Below are positions 26,155 through 35,565 of a stretch of 64,000 nt of DNA, piece after piece. Below the pieces are notes generated by a model. It did not search any database. It saw only the letters and a list, made by a program, of their open reading frames with translations, and was not told the DNA's origin. This DNA comes from Pleomorphomonas sp. Lineage in GTDB: Bacteria; Pseudomonadota; Alphaproteobacteria; Rhizobiales; Pleomorphomonadaceae. Every line of letters starts with the position of its first letter. Position 1 is the first letter of the stretch. Made by a program: the position numbers and the translations under genes. The DNA lies in the NCBI GenBank assembly GCA_030603685.1, contig JAUVXG010000003.1, positions 1-64,000 of the forward strand. The letters are read 5' to 3'.

Positions 26155-26733
26155 ATGTCCGCCAAAATTTACAAGAGAGTGCTGGTCGGGGTTTTCCTGT
26201 TTGCGGTCAATGAGTTGCTTCTTCTGCTCTTCCTCGTGCTTTCATTTGCCGCCTTGGGGAGAGGGGTGGATGGCGAGGTTGAAGCCATCTGCTTGAAAGA
26301 GTATCCAGACAAGGCGACGCACACGTTCGGTTCGCCTTGCTATAATCCGCCGTTTATCCACGCTTTCTACGCTCTGGCGGCCGCTCTCGTGTTTGCTGTG
26401 CTGGTTTATTCTCTGATCTCATTCTTGAGAAGGCCGGCGAGTTCGATCGGAAATCACGAGTCTATGCTCGATTTTCTTCCTGCGGAAGTGAGGGATTCGC
26501 TGGAGGCTTATGCGGGCGTTTTATGTTTCGTGCTGCCGCTCGTTTCGGCGCCTTTCTTCCTCGTCGCGTTAGTGGCGTGGTCGGACTCGCAACATGTTTG
26601 CCCGTTCGGCAATCAGTGTAGCGATGCACAGGCGACCATGTGGTTTGGCTGCACGGTTGGCGTCCTGGTGCTGGGGCTCTTCATTGTGCTGCTGCGCTTT
26701 TTGTTGAGACGTCGCCAAGGTGTTGGGACCTGA
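26155..26733 (+). CDS. Hypothetical four-helix membrane protein
   Basis: 192 residues from the ATG at 26155. Four hydrophobic segments (about 8-33, 72-98, 120-145 and 165-187) suggest an inner-membrane protein. Two loops carry paired cysteines: residues about 46 and 60 in the first and about 152 and 158 in the second (VCPFGNQC), which could form disulfides on the periplasmic side. G+C is noticeably lower than the neighbours, suggesting recent acquisition. No family is recognised and no operon partner is present. Confidence 0.65.
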   Translation: MSAKIYKRVLVGVFLFAVNELLLLLFLVLSFAALGRGVDGEVEAICLKEYPDKATHTFGSPCYNPPFIHAFYALAAALVFAVLVYSLISFLRRPASSIGNHESMLDFLPAEVRDSLEAYAGVLCFVLPLVSAPFFLVALVAWSDSQHVCPFGNQCSDAQATMWFGCTVGVLVLGLFIVLLRFLLRRRQGVGT

Positions 26734-26837
26734 GGTTCGACGTAGCCTGCTGGACCGGTCGCCTTACCCGACAGGAGTTTGCGCGCGAAGGCTGGTGTCT
26801 TCGTTCCGGACGACCGACCTTCTCCTCCACTTCCCGT

Positions 26838-28187
26838 CTACGAGCCCAGGCCCCAGCCGCCGTCCTTGACGACATAGGCGTCGCGGTTTGCCGCCTCGGG
26901 AGGGACTTCGAGGCTCAGGGCTCCCAGCAGGGTTCTCGTGTTAGCGGCGATGAGGTCGGCCAGTTTCTTCAGGTTCGCCTTGTCGAGCGCCCCGAGGTGG
27001 CTGGCGAGTTGCCTTGCGATGTCTGGGATATGCGTGTCGCGTAGTCGCTTGCGGGCGGCCCCCGTTGCGATGCCGAGCTGTTTCAGGAAGTCGTCGAACT
27101 CACCGGGGCCGATATCCTCGATCCTGTGCGCACCCCCGATCCTGTAGGCCAGCTCGTCGGTCAGGTTGGCGTCGAGGCGGGTCGGCATGACGTCGTAGCG
27201 CGGCGACAGGCGGCTCGCGCCTCTGTGTCCGTAAAGGGTGGCGAAGTTCTTGGCGTGGCCGTCCACGTTGCCGACCAGAAGATCGAAGATGGTGGCCCTG
27301 ATGAAGAACAGCCGCTCTTTGGCCGGGCTGGACGTCAAGTTCAGAACGCGCGCGACACTCCCGACATCGAAGCGGCGTTCGGGCGTTCCACGACGTTCGT
27401 ATTTCATCGAGGAGGGCAGCCCGAGCGCCTGGGCGAAGTCTTCCTGATGGATGCGAACCACGCGGCCGTCTTCATCCAGGGAGCGGTCGTAACGCGTCAC
27501 CAGCAAGGCATCGACGCTGGAGAAGGGGATGACCTTGACGTCGGCGGTTGGAAACCCCGTGTCCCGCGACAGGCGCATGGTGGTGGCTTCGTGGAGAGCG
27601 TCGTTTGGGGGGTCGGGGTCCGGCACCTTGAGGATGTGCGTCGTCGGGGCGCCGGAGCCCTGCACGGGTTCGGCAAAGCGCCCGTCGGGGAGAACAGTCA
27701 GGGCGATCTTCGACTGCATACCGGCCAGAGGGGAGGGATCGTTCATGTCGCTGGGCAGCGTCCGGCGGCGATGCAGGGAGGCGACGATCTCCTCCATGCG
27801 GGCCTCGGAAAGGGGCGTGTAGTCGGTGTCGTAGTTGCCCGGCACCTTCACGGGCGGCGCGCCCTCGGGCAGCACCGAGAGCGCGCCGGCGCAATCCTTG
27901 CCCATGTGGAAGAGGAGCCCGACGATGTCGTCGCGGGAGATTTCGTAGCGCCCTATGATCGAGGCGAGCGCCTGGTCTCTTTCCTGAAGCAGGTTGTCGA
28001 AGAACGCTCTCGCCTGAACGTCCCTGTAAGGCTCGTCCGTCAAAGGCAGGGCGAGGGAGAGGGGGATGGCATCGGGGTCGCGCAGGTGGTCGTGCGCGTA
28101 GGCGAACTCGACGGCGCCGGACGACAGGCGTGAGAGTTTGCCGATAGGGTCGCCAAAACCATCGAGCCGGACGTCAAGAATAGCCAT
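26838..28187 (-). CDS. hipA: HipA-family serine/threonine kinase toxin
   Basis: 449 residues. N-terminal HipA_N region (about 1-110), then the kinase fold: SPLAGMQSKIAL (nucleotide loop, about 150-160), catalytic segment FDLLVGNVDGHAKNF (about 315) and SPRYDVMPT (metal-binding Asp, about 340). HipA kinases phosphorylate aminoacyl-tRNA synthetases such as GltX, inducing growth arrest and persistence. All catalytic residues seem present. It lies four bases downstream of hipB in the same operon, the usual antitoxin-first order. Confidence 0.92.
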   Translation of the reverse strand: MAILDVRLDGFGDPIGKLSRLSSGAVEFAYAHDHLRDPDAIPLSLALPLTDEPYRDVQARAFFDNLLQERDQALASIIGRYEISRDDIVGLLFHMGKDCAGALSVLPEGAPPVKVPGNYDTDYTPLSEARMEEIVASLHRRRTLPSDMNDPSPLAGMQSKIALTVLPDGRFAEPVQGSGAPTTHILKVPDPDPPNDALHEATTMRLSRDTGFPTADVKVIPFSSVDALLVTRYDRSLDEDGRVVRIHQEDFAQALGLPSSMKYERRGTPERRFDVGSVARVLNLTSSPAKERLFFIRATIFDLLVGNVDGHAKNFATLYGHRGASRLSPRYDVMPTRLDANLTDELAYRIGGAHRIEDIGPGEFDDFLKQLGIATGAARKRLRDTHIPDIARQLASHLGALDKANLKKLADLIAANTRTLLGALSLEVPPEAANRDAYVVKDGGWGLGS

Positions 28188-28191
28188 GACC

Positions 28192-28503
28192 TCAGATCTT
28201 CCTTGCCGTGAGGACCAGACCGATGGATCGGGCGACCTCCAGGGCCTTGTTCATCTCGATGGTCGCCTTGCCGGTTTCGAGGTCGGAGACGAAGCGGCGC
28301 CCGACCCCTGCGAGGGCGGCGAACGCCTGTTGCGACAGCCCCTTGGATTTCCGAGCCTCCCGGACCAGCGCGCCAAGATCCGCGACCTCGCCGATCACCG
28401 CGCTCTCTCGGGCGGATGAACGCGGCGCGGCGGCGCGGAGGGGGGATGGAAGCGTGATCTCTTCCCCTTTGGCGAGGGGCGTGCTTGTCGTCGGTTTCGC
28501 CAT
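28192..28503 (-). CDS. hipB: HipB-type HTH antitoxin
   Basis: 103 residues from the ATG at 28503; an upstream in-frame start at 28560 would run through an operator and is less likely. The Cro/CI helix-turn-helix occupies about residues 50-100 (GLSQQAFAALAGVGRRFVSD then LETGKATIEM). A disordered, Ser/Pro-rich N-terminal tail of about 45 residues is unusual, since HipB tails are typically C-terminal. It should bind HipA and repress the operon through the three operator copies upstream. Confidence 0.88.
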   Translation of the reverse strand: MAKPTTSTPLAKGEEITLPSPLRAAAPRSSARESAVIGEVADLGALVREARKSKGLSQQAFAALAGVGRRFVSDLETGKATIEMNKALEVARSIGLVLTARKI

Positions 28504-28518
28504 CTTTGCCTCGGCACT

Positions 28519-28634
28519 GTTACCGTACGGGAGCATACGCCGTATCGAGGGATGGTTCAACGGTGGTTGTTACCGTACGGGAGCAATCGGCGACGATCTG
28601 GCGGATTGACCGGGATTGCTCCCGAACGGGAGCA
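28519..28634. promoter_or_regulatory. Three-copy operator array upstream of hipBA
   Basis: O1 28519-28535 and O2 28569-28585 are identical, GTTACCGTACGGGAGCA; O3 28617-28634 is the perfect palindrome TGCTCCCG-AA-CGGGAGCA. Aligned positions are 50 and 49 bases apart. The half-site GGGAGCA is common to all. Location directly before hipB and phased spacing indicate cooperative HipB binding and DNA looping or wrapping. Confidence 0.8.
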
Positions 28635-28753
28635 GATCGGCGTGTCTCGTCGAAGCAGATCGAAGCGCGAGGCGGATATCCGTCTGGTACCCAATGGCCG
28701 TCTGAGCAATTTCGGGTAGCATGGCGCGGTGGGACAAGTTTCAGGGGGAGTCC

Positions 28754-29089
28754 ATGAAAGTTTGGGCATGTCTGGTCGTCATGTTGCTTTGCACGCCGGC
28801 TTCGGCACAGGTGCTGACGGAAAAGGAGAGCACCCTCGTATCCAACCTCACTGCCGCAAGGGTGCTGGGGGAGAAGTGCAAGGACCGGTACGTTTTCGAC
28901 AAGAAGAAGATTGCTCTTATTTCCAAGAAATACGGCGTCGACATCGATGCCAAGAAATATCGTGCGGAAATGAAGAAGCAGACCGCACTGATCAATCGCT
29001 ACTACAAGGAGATTGGTCCCAAGTTCTGTGATTTCTATTACAAAGAGATGGTCAAGGGGCGTATGGGGGACGTCATCGCCAAGCGGTAG
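28754..29089 (+). CDS. Hypothetical secreted protein
   Basis: 111 residues from the ATG at 28754 (AGGGGGAG seven bases upstream). A clear Sec signal peptide ends at ASA-Q (about residue 19). The mature 92-residue part is highly basic (many Lys), predicted helical, with two cysteines (about 42 and 84) that may pair in the periplasm. No family recognised. It stands alone beyond the hipBA operator array; regulation by HipB is not indicated. Confidence 0.7.
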   Translation: MKVWACLVVMLLCTPASAQVLTEKESTLVSNLTAARVLGEKCKDRYVFDKKKIALISKKYGVDIDAKKYRAEMKKQTALINRYYKEIGPKFCDFYYKEMVKGRMGDVIAKR

Positions 29090-29206
29090 GCGAAGCGAGA
29101 AAGGCGAACCGCTCTCAGCTGGCATTTCGTTCGATCTGGAAGAGGCTGTTCCCCAGGGCGGGCCGTGCGACGGGATCGCGAGCGCTTTGCCCTGCGCCAC
29201 TCATGC

Positions 29207-29324
29207 CGCTTCCGTCAGGTTTCGACCTTTCGGGATGGAGGCTGACAGAGGCGGAAGCGCCCGACCGGACGCCGGCCGTTTGGGCCGAAGCCCGCTCGAG
29301 CCGAATGAATCCAGTGCGAGCGGA
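29207..29324 (-). repeat. Full-length intergenic repeat family B/C, reverse orientation
   Basis: The reverse complement aligns along its whole length with 23969-24089: GGCTCgAGCGGGcTtCGGCC, the GGCCGGCG-CCGGTCGGGCGCTTCCGCCT block and CGAAAGGTCGAAACC. Identity is roughly 80 %. Confidence 0.75.
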
Positions 29325-29954
29325 ACGGCGCGGGTCGCCATTTTCAGCCCGATCACGCCGATTTGAACGTTCCGTGAGGAACCATCTGCACAAGCCGCCA
29401 AAAACGACATGCCCCGCTCCATCCGGCTGGGATGAAACGGGGCACGCGCATTTCCTCGATCCGGCAATCGCGATCCATTTCTTAGCAAATGGTCGAGATT
29501 GTCAGTTTTCGTGCGACATACATGGGGTTGTCGCAACGAATTGTTAGGCAATCATTCAGAACTGGAGGTCGCTCAAGGAAGCTATTGTCCAGCGAAGTCT
29601 TGCCTCGATCGAGGATCGATTGCTTAGGTTCACCGGTCACCTCCTTTCGTTTGTTGCGGACAGGTAGGAGCATGAACCCGATTTCATAAGGCCGCAAGTC
29701 AAAAAACAAAGGTGACTATCGATATCCGTATTTGATCAGAGGCCATTGGTCGATGTGGGGCGATCACGCCGGAGAACCGATCGGTCAATCCGGTCTTTCG
29801 GCCCGGCGGCGGCAAAGGGGCGACAAATCGCCATTGCCGCAAGGCGTTAGCGGAAAAGTCATACCAATCGTGCCGCGAGAGCGTCGGTTGGTAAGGTCTG
29901 GTGAACGATGTGGGGCGGCTTGCATTGACGCGGCGCGGCCACAATTCTATGGGA

Positions 29955-29970
29955 GCGAACGTTCGTTCGC
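29955..29970. promoter_or_regulatory. Inverted repeat, likely TetR operator
   Basis: GCGAAC-GTTC-GTTCGC, 29 bases before the TetR-family start. Size and GAAC/GTTC content resemble AcrR-type operators. Autorepression and control of the downstream RND genes are the expected roles. Confidence 0.6.
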
Positions 29971-29998
29971 ATCCTCGGGTGCGCAAGGGGATACACCT

Positions 29999-30670
29999 AT
30001 GGACTATGGCATGGCGGTGCCAGAGCGGCACGAAGCGCGGCACGAAGCCCTGACGGCGCAGCAAGACGAGCGGCGGTCGCACATCCTCGACGCCGCGCGC
30101 ACCTGTTTTTCGCGCGCCGGCTTCCACCGCACCTCGATGCAGGAGATCTGCGCCGAGGCCAAGATGAGCCCCGGCGGGCTCTACCGCTACTTTGCCTCCA
30201 AGGACGCCATCATCGAGGCGATCGCCCAGGAGGAGCAGTGCGCCGGCCGGCGCATTCTGGAGATCATGCTGGAGCCGGGCTCGCTGCACGACCGGCTGCT
30301 GCGCTGCGGCCTGGCCTACATCGACACCATGCGCGACCGGCGGTCGGTGCAGATGATGCTCGAGGTCTATGTCGAGAGCATGCGCAACACGGCGGTGGCC
30401 GACTTCTTCGCCAAGTGCGAGGTGGAGAACCGCAAGCTGATGCACGAGGTGTTCGCCCAGGCCAAGGCGTCGGGCGAGATCGCCGCCGATGCCGATGTCG
30501 AAACGATCATGATGACGCTGGTCGCCTTCGCCGACGGCGTGATCCTGCGCATGGGTCTCAACCCCGACTACGACGTCGAGCGGGCCGAAACCATCCTGTC
30601 GCGGGTTGTCACCGCCGTCCTGGAAAATGAGGCGCCGAAAGCCGCTCACCCCTTGGCAAATGCGGGGTGA
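29999..30670 (+). CDS. TetR/AcrR family regulator of the adjacent RND pump
   Basis: 223 residues from the ATG at 29999 (AAGGGG eight bases upstream); the frame stays open 89 codons further upstream but that part runs through the operator. The helix-turn-helix spans about residues 25-72 (HRTSMQEICAEAKMSPGGLY then RYFASK). The C-terminal ligand domain is long and ends in an Ala/Asn tail. It lies 75 bases before the RND adaptor gene on the same strand, the usual acrR-like placement, so it probably represses the pump until a toxic ligand binds. Confidence 0.9.
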   Translation: MDYGMAVPERHEARHEALTAQQDERRSHILDAARTCFSRAGFHRTSMQEICAEAKMSPGGLYRYFASKDAIIEAIAQEEQCAGRRILEIMLEPGSLHDRLLRCGLAYIDTMRDRRSVQMMLEVYVESMRNTAVADFFAKCEVENRKLMHEVFAQAKASGEIAADADVETIMMTLVAFADGVILRMGLNPDYDVERAETILSRVVTAVLENEAPKAAHPLANAG

Positions 30671-30745
30671 GGCCACATGTGTTCGCAGATTAACTTTTGT
30701 TCATGTTTCAAGGCCGGCAACAACCGGCGGTGGGGAAGTTCCGCG

Positions 30746-31939
30746 ATGAAGTTCTGGGTCATGCCACTGGCCGGCGCGCTGCTGGCCGGTACGATCGTAA
30801 CGTTGCCGGCGCTGGCGCAGGACGAGGCCGCGGCACCCGCCGCAACGCAGGAGGTCGTGCCGACCGTCAGCGTCATCGAGGCGAGCCGACAGACGCTCAG
30901 CCAGAAGGTGATCGTGACGGGCACGCTGGTGGCCCGCGAGCAAGTGCTGGTGACGCCGGGCGTCGAGGGCCTGAAGATCGAGAGCATCCATTTCGACGCC
31001 GGAGACCGGGTCGAGGAGGGAGCGGTGCTGGCGCGCCTCGCTGTCGACACCATCGACGTGCTGCTCGCCCAGAACACCTCGCAGCTCGCCTCCACCGACG
31101 CGCAGATCGCCCAGGCGCGCGCCCAGGTTTCCTCGGCCGAGGCGCTGGTGACCCAGACGAGCCAGGCGTTCCAACGTGCCCAGGCCCTGGTGGGAACCAA
31201 TGCCATGGCCAAGGACGCCTTCGACCAGCGCCAGCTGGCGGCCGAACAGGCCAAGGCCCAGCTGCAGGTCGCCAAGGAGGCGCTCAGCGCTGCCGAGGCG
31301 CAGCGCAAGCTGGTCGAGGCGCAGCGGGCCGAGACCGAACTGCGCCGTTCCAAGACGGAGATCAAGGCCCCGCGCGCCGGCCTCATCCTCAGCCGCAATG
31401 CGGTAGTGGGGCAGGTCGCCTCGGCCAGCGGCGATCCGCTGTTCGTCATCGCCGAGGACGGCGACATCGAGCTCGACGCCGACGTGACCGAGACGCTGCT
31501 GCCGGAACTCGCCGTCGGACAGAAGGTGACGGTGCAGCCCGCCGGTTCGAGCTCCACGGTGGCGGGCGAGGTGCGCCTGGTGCTGCCGAAGATCGATGCC
31601 GCCACCCGGCTCGGCAAGGCGCGCATCGCCCTGCCGGATGGCAAGGACCTGCGCGTCGGCGCCTTCGCGCGCGGCACCATCGAGGTGGCCAGAAGCGAAG
31701 GGCTGGTGCTGCCGGTGACGGCGGTGAGCGACGAGAACGGCACGCCGACGGTGCAGGTGGTCAAGGACGGCGTCGTCGACACCCGGGAGGTGAAGACCGG
31801 CCTCACCGATGCCGGCCTCGTCGAGGTGACCGACGGCCTCGCCGAGGGCGAGCTGGTGGTGTCCAAGGCCGGAACGTTCCTGAGGGGCGGCGACAAGGTC
31901 AAGCCGCAAGTGACGGATAGCGCGGGAGTGAAGGGATGA
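30746..31939 (+). CDS. RND efflux periplasmic adaptor subunit (membrane fusion protein)
   Basis: 397 residues from the ATG at 30746 (TGGGGAAG upstream). A Sec signal peptide ends at LALAQ-D (about 25). The barrel-sandwich halves (about 60-95 and 205-245) flank a coiled-coil hairpin (about 95-200, rich in Ala/Gln), followed by beta-barrel and membrane-proximal domains. It links the inner-membrane pump to an outer-membrane channel; no TolC gene is present here. Its stop overlaps the permease start (ATGA), so the two are coupled. Confidence 0.9.
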   Translation: MKFWVMPLAGALLAGTIVTLPALAQDEAAAPAATQEVVPTVSVIEASRQTLSQKVIVTGTLVAREQVLVTPGVEGLKIESIHFDAGDRVEEGAVLARLAVDTIDVLLAQNTSQLASTDAQIAQARAQVSSAEALVTQTSQAFQRAQALVGTNAMAKDAFDQRQLAAEQAKAQLQVAKEALSAAEAQRKLVEAQRAETELRRSKTEIKAPRAGLILSRNAVVGQVASASGDPLFVIAEDGDIELDADVTETLLPELAVGQKVTVQPAGSSSTVAGEVRLVLPKIDAATRLGKARIALPDGKDLRVGAFARGTIEVARSEGLVLPVTAVSDENGTPTVQVVKDGVVDTREVKTGLTDAGLVEVTDGLAEGELVVSKAGTFLRGGDKVKPQVTDSAGVKG

Positions 31940-34900
31940 ACTGGAATTTTTCCGCCTGGGCGATCCGCAATCCGGTTCCCCCCATCCTGCTGTTCGTCTG
32001 CCTGATCGCGCTGGGGCTCTACTCGTTCTCCCGGCTGCCGATCACCATGATGCCGAACATCGACCTGCCGCTGATCTCGGTGACCATCACCGACGGCGGG
32101 TCGGCGCCCTCCGAGCTGGAAACGCAGGTGACCAAGCCGGTGGAGGACGCGGTGGCCGGCATTTCCGGCGTGCGTCACATCTACTCGACGGTGACCGACG
32201 GCGTGTCGTCCACCGTGGTCGAGTTCAATCTCGACGTCGCCACCGACCGGGCGCTCAACGACGTCAAGGACGCGGTGGCCGAGATCCGCAGCGACCTGCC
32301 CGGTACCATCGACGAGCCGGTCAGCCGGCGCATCGACGTCGAGGGCCAGGCGATCATCACCTACGCGGCGGCTTCGCCGGCCATGACGCCGGAGGAGCTT
32401 TCCTGGTTCGTCGACGACAAGGTGATCCGCGACCTGCAGACGGTGAGCGGCGTCGGCCGCGTCGAGCGCATGGGCGGCGTCAAGCGCGAGATCCAGGTGC
32501 AGATCGACCCCGACCGCCTGATGGCGCTCGGCATCACCGCCTCGCAGGTCAACGCGGCGCTGAAGTCGGTCAACGCCGACCTCTCCGGCGGCAAGGGCGA
32601 GGTGGGCGGCCAGACGCAGGCCGTGCGCACGCTGGCCAGCGCCCGCACGCTCGCCGACCTCGCGGCGACGCGGCTGCCGCTCGGTGACGGTCGCGACATC
32701 CGCCTCTCGGACGTCGGCCAGGTGGTCGACCACTGGGCCGAGCCGAAGTCCTTCGCCCGCCTCGACGGCCGCCCGGCCGTGGCCTTCGCCATCTACCGCG
32801 CCAAGGGGGCGAGCGACGCCTCGGTGTCGGAAGGCGTCGGCAAGGTGGTGGATCGCCTCGCCAAGGACTATCCGGGCGTGTCGATGAAGCGCATCGACGA
32901 TTCCACGGTGCAGACCTACAACAGCTTCGAGAACTCGATGAAGACGCTGATCGAGGGCGCGCTGCTCGCCGTCATCGTCGTCCTCCTGTTCCTGCGCGAC
33001 ATCCGGGCCACCATCATCTCGGCCATCGCGCTGCCGCTGTCGGCCATTCCCACCTTCTTCGCGCTCGACATGCTGGGCTTCTCGCTCAACATGGTCAGCC
33101 TTCTCGGCATCACGCTGGTGACCGGCATCCTGGTCGACGACGCCATCGTCGAGATCGAGAACATCGTCCGCCACATCCGCACCGGCAAGAAGCCCTATCG
33201 CGCAGCGGTGGAGGCGGCCGACGAGATCGGCCTCGCGGTGATCGCCATCTCGACGACCATCATCGCCATCTTCTCGCCGGTCAGCTTCATGAGCGGTATT
33301 TCCGGCCAGTATTTCCGGCAGTTCGGCCTGACGGTGGCGCTGGCGGTGTTCTTCTCGCTGCTCACCGCCCGCCTGATCACGCCGATGCTGGCCGCCTACT
33401 TCATGAAGACGCCCTACACCGGCGACGGCGAGGACGGCCGGCCCGTCTATCGCGGTTTCGTGCGCACGGCGCTGCGCCGGATCATCTGGTTCGTGCCGTT
33501 CGGCGTGCTGGCCTATTTCGGCGTCTACTGGCTGAAGGACAGCGGCCCGCTGGGCGAGAGCTCGGGCATCTTTGAGGGCGTCGACGCCACGGTGAACTTC
33601 CTCACCCGCTCCGGCGGCGAGATGACGGCGCTGTGGATGGCGGTGGGCGTGGTGTTCTTCGCGCTATTCTCGGCCTGGCTCACCCGTCCGCACCCCGAGG
33701 AGCACGAGGGCGGCCCCTTCGTGCGCGCCTATGCCGCCTTCCTGAAGGTGACGCTGTGGTCGCCGAAGGTGCGCGTGCGCGGCCATGTGTTGAGCCTGCC
33801 GGTGATGCCGGTGGTGACCATCATCGCCTGTCTCGCCACCTTCGTGTTCGCCATGGGGCAGGCGGCCAAGCTGCCGACCGAGCTGTTCGCCCCGGGCGAT
33901 GAGGCGCGCATCGTCACCTCCATCGAACTGCCGCCGGGCTCGACGCTCGACGACACGCAGGTGGTGACCGACACCATCGCCGACCGTCTCCATGCCTTCG
34001 AGGAGGTGAAGAGCGTGTTCGTGATGGGCGGCACCTCGCCGACTGGCACGCTGGAGACGCGCCGCGCCGCCGTCATCGTCAACCTGCTGCCGCGCACCGA
34101 GCGCGTGCGGACCCAGAAGGAGATGGAGTACCAGGTCCAGGACGTGCTGCGCACCATCCCCGACATCCGCTTCTTCTTCGTCAACGAGCGCGGCGACCGC
34201 GAGGCGACCGTCGGCGTGCTGGGCAAGGACGGCGAGGCCGTGGCCAAGGCGGCGGCGGCGCTCGAGGAGGACATGCGGGGCAATCCGATGTTCTCCAACC
34301 CGTCGGCGCTGTCGTCCTTCGCCCGGCCGGAGATCCGCGTGACGCCGCGCCGCGACATCGCCTCCGACCTCGGCGTGTCGACGGATGCGCTGTCGCAGAC
34401 GCTGCGCGTCGCCACGGTCGGCGACGTCGACGCCAACCTTGCCAAGTTCACCGATGGCGACCGGCAGATCCCGGTGCGCGTGCAGCTCGACACCGCCGCC
34501 CGCGGCAACATCGAGACGCTCGCCGCCCTGAAGATCCCCACCGCCTCGGGCACGCCGGTGCCGCTGTCGGCCGTCGCCGACATCGGCTTCGGGCAGGGGC
34601 CGTCGACCATCGACCGCTACGACCGGGCGCGCCTCGTCAAGGTGGGTACCGACATGATGCCGGGCTTCACCTCCGGCCAGGGGCTCGACGAGATCAACGC
34701 CCTGCCGGCGGTGAAGAACTTCCCGGCCGGCGTCACCATCCAGAACACCGGCGACGCCGAGATCCAGGCCGAGATCTTCGAGGCCTTTGCCGTGGCGATG
34801 ATCGCGGGCCTGACCATCGTGTTCATCGTGCTGATCCTGCTGTTCAACAGCGTGTTCCAGCCGATCACCATCCTCGGCTCCATTCCGCTGTCCATCGGCG

Positions 34901-35442
34901 GCGTGGTGGCGGCGCTGCTCATCACCGGTTATGCCGTGTCGATGCCGGTGATCATCGGTATCCTCATGCTGATGGGCATCGTCACCAAGAACGCCATCAT
35001 GCTGGTGGACTTCGCGGTGGAACGTCAGAAGCACGGCCTCAGCGAGACCGAGGCGATCATCGACGCCGGCCGCAAGCGCGCCCGCCCGATCATCATGACG
35101 ACCATCGCCATGGTCGCCGGCATGTACCCGGCTGCGCACGGCGGCGGCCAGGGCGCCGAGTTCATGGCGCCGATGGCCATCGCGGTGATCGGCGGCCTCC
35201 TGGTGTCCACCGTGCTGTCGCTGGTGTTCATCCCGTCGTTCTACCTGATGATCAACCGGCTCAACCGGGCCATCGCCTGGGTGTTCGGCAAGATCGCCGA
35301 TCCCAACGAGTCCGACGAGACGGAGATGGAGGCGGAGACCCATCCGCCGCTACCGGCCCGCCCGCATCTGGTCTCGACCTCGCCGGTCGGGCCGAGGCCA
35401 AAGCTCCTGGGGCCGGACGGCATGCCGCTCGCCGCCGAGTGA
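31936..35442 (+). CDS. RND efflux transporter permease with extra membrane insertion
   Basis: 1168 residues, about 120 longer than AcrB-type pumps. The N-terminal helix and porter domains (SRLPITMMPNIDLPLISVTI), TM4 region LVDDAIVEIENI (about 400, proton-relay aspartates) and the C-terminal MGIVTKNAIMLVDFA are typical of the HAE-1/hydrophobic exporter group. Between TM6 and TM7 (residues about 490-600) there are two additional hydrophobic segments (about 512-533 and 563-583) joined by a Gly/Ser/Glu-rich loop. Proton-driven export of drugs or solvents is expected. A repeat-type terminator follows. Confidence 0.92.
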   Translation: MNWNFSAWAIRNPVPPILLFVCLIALGLYSFSRLPITMMPNIDLPLISVTITDGGSAPSELETQVTKPVEDAVAGISGVRHIYSTVTDGVSSTVVEFNLDVATDRALNDVKDAVAEIRSDLPGTIDEPVSRRIDVEGQAIITYAAASPAMTPEELSWFVDDKVIRDLQTVSGVGRVERMGGVKREIQVQIDPDRLMALGITASQVNAALKSVNADLSGGKGEVGGQTQAVRTLASARTLADLAATRLPLGDGRDIRLSDVGQVVDHWAEPKSFARLDGRPAVAFAIYRAKGASDASVSEGVGKVVDRLAKDYPGVSMKRIDDSTVQTYNSFENSMKTLIEGALLAVIVVLLFLRDIRATIISAIALPLSAIPTFFALDMLGFSLNMVSLLGITLVTGILVDDAIVEIENIVRHIRTGKKPYRAAVEAADEIGLAVIAISTTIIAIFSPVSFMSGISGQYFRQFGLTVALAVFFSLLTARLITPMLAAYFMKTPYTGDGEDGRPVYRGFVRTALRRIIWFVPFGVLAYFGVYWLKDSGPLGESSGIFEGVDATVNFLTRSGGEMTALWMAVGVVFFALFSAWLTRPHPEEHEGGPFVRAYAAFLKVTLWSPKVRVRGHVLSLPVMPVVTIIACLATFVFAMGQAAKLPTELFAPGDEARIVTSIELPPGSTLDDTQVVTDTIADRLHAFEEVKSVFVMGGTSPTGTLETRRAAVIVNLLPRTERVRTQKEMEYQVQDVLRTIPDIRFFFVNERGDREATVGVLGKDGEAVAKAAAALEEDMRGNPMFSNPSALSSFARPEIRVTPRRDIASDLGVSTDALSQTLRVATVGDVDANLAKFTDGDRQIPVRVQLDTAARGNIETLAALKIPTASGTPVPLSAVADIGFGQGPSTIDRYDRARLVKVGTDMMPGFTSGQGLDEINALPAVKNFPAGVTIQNTGDAEIQAEIFEAFAVAMIAGLTIVFIVLILLFNSVFQPITILGSIPLSIGGVVAALLITGYAVSMPVIIGILMLMGIVTKNAIMLVDFAVERQKHGLSETEAIIDAGRKRARPIIMTTIAMVAGMYPAAHGGGQGAEFMAPMAIAVIGGLLVSTVLSLVFIPSFYLMINRLNRAIAWVFGKIADPNESDETEMEAETHPPLPARPHLVSTSPVGPRPKLLGPDGMPLAAE

Positions 35443-35463
35443 GGGCCGAGAAAAGATGACAAG

Positions 35464-35502
35464 GCCGCGCTCTTCACGGAAGTGAGGGCGCGGCTTTCGT
35501 TT
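35464..35502 (+). terminator. Rho-independent terminator after the RND operon (repeat family D)
   Basis: GCCGCGC / GCGCGGC stem followed by TTTCGTTT. The whole unit, including the trailing TTTCGTTTGGGTGC, recurs at 39751-39790, so it is a mobile or duplicated terminator cassette. Confidence 0.8.
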
Positions 35503-35565
35503 GGGTGCCCGGTGGTTCTGCCGGGACATGTGCAGCCGCGTGTTCCGTTGTGAGCGGAGTGTTCC

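Larger units (their letters stand above)
29090..29998. other. 909-base intergenic region with repeats, no convincing gene
   Basis: Holds a full reverse copy of repeat B/C (29207-29324), a stem-loop with arms TGCCCCG/CGGGGCA (29410-29444), a lower-G+C stretch (29450-29720) and the promoter-operator of the TetR gene. A 75-codon minus-strand frame at 29482-29709 has no ribosome-binding site and no recognisable domain. Confidence 0.6.

Noticed and set aside
28519-28634. Repeated 17-base units as a CRISPR array
   Set aside because: Only two identical copies plus one palindrome, operator-like spacing before hipB and no cas genes.
29482-29709. 75-codon minus-strand frame in the 29-30 kb gap
   Set aside because: No Shine-Dalgarno, no recognised domain and codon use unlike the neighbours; could be chance in AT-richer DNA.
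30646-33174. 842-codon minus-strand frame opposite the RND genes
   Set aside because: Low-complexity His/Asp/Arg translation antisense to conserved pump subunits.
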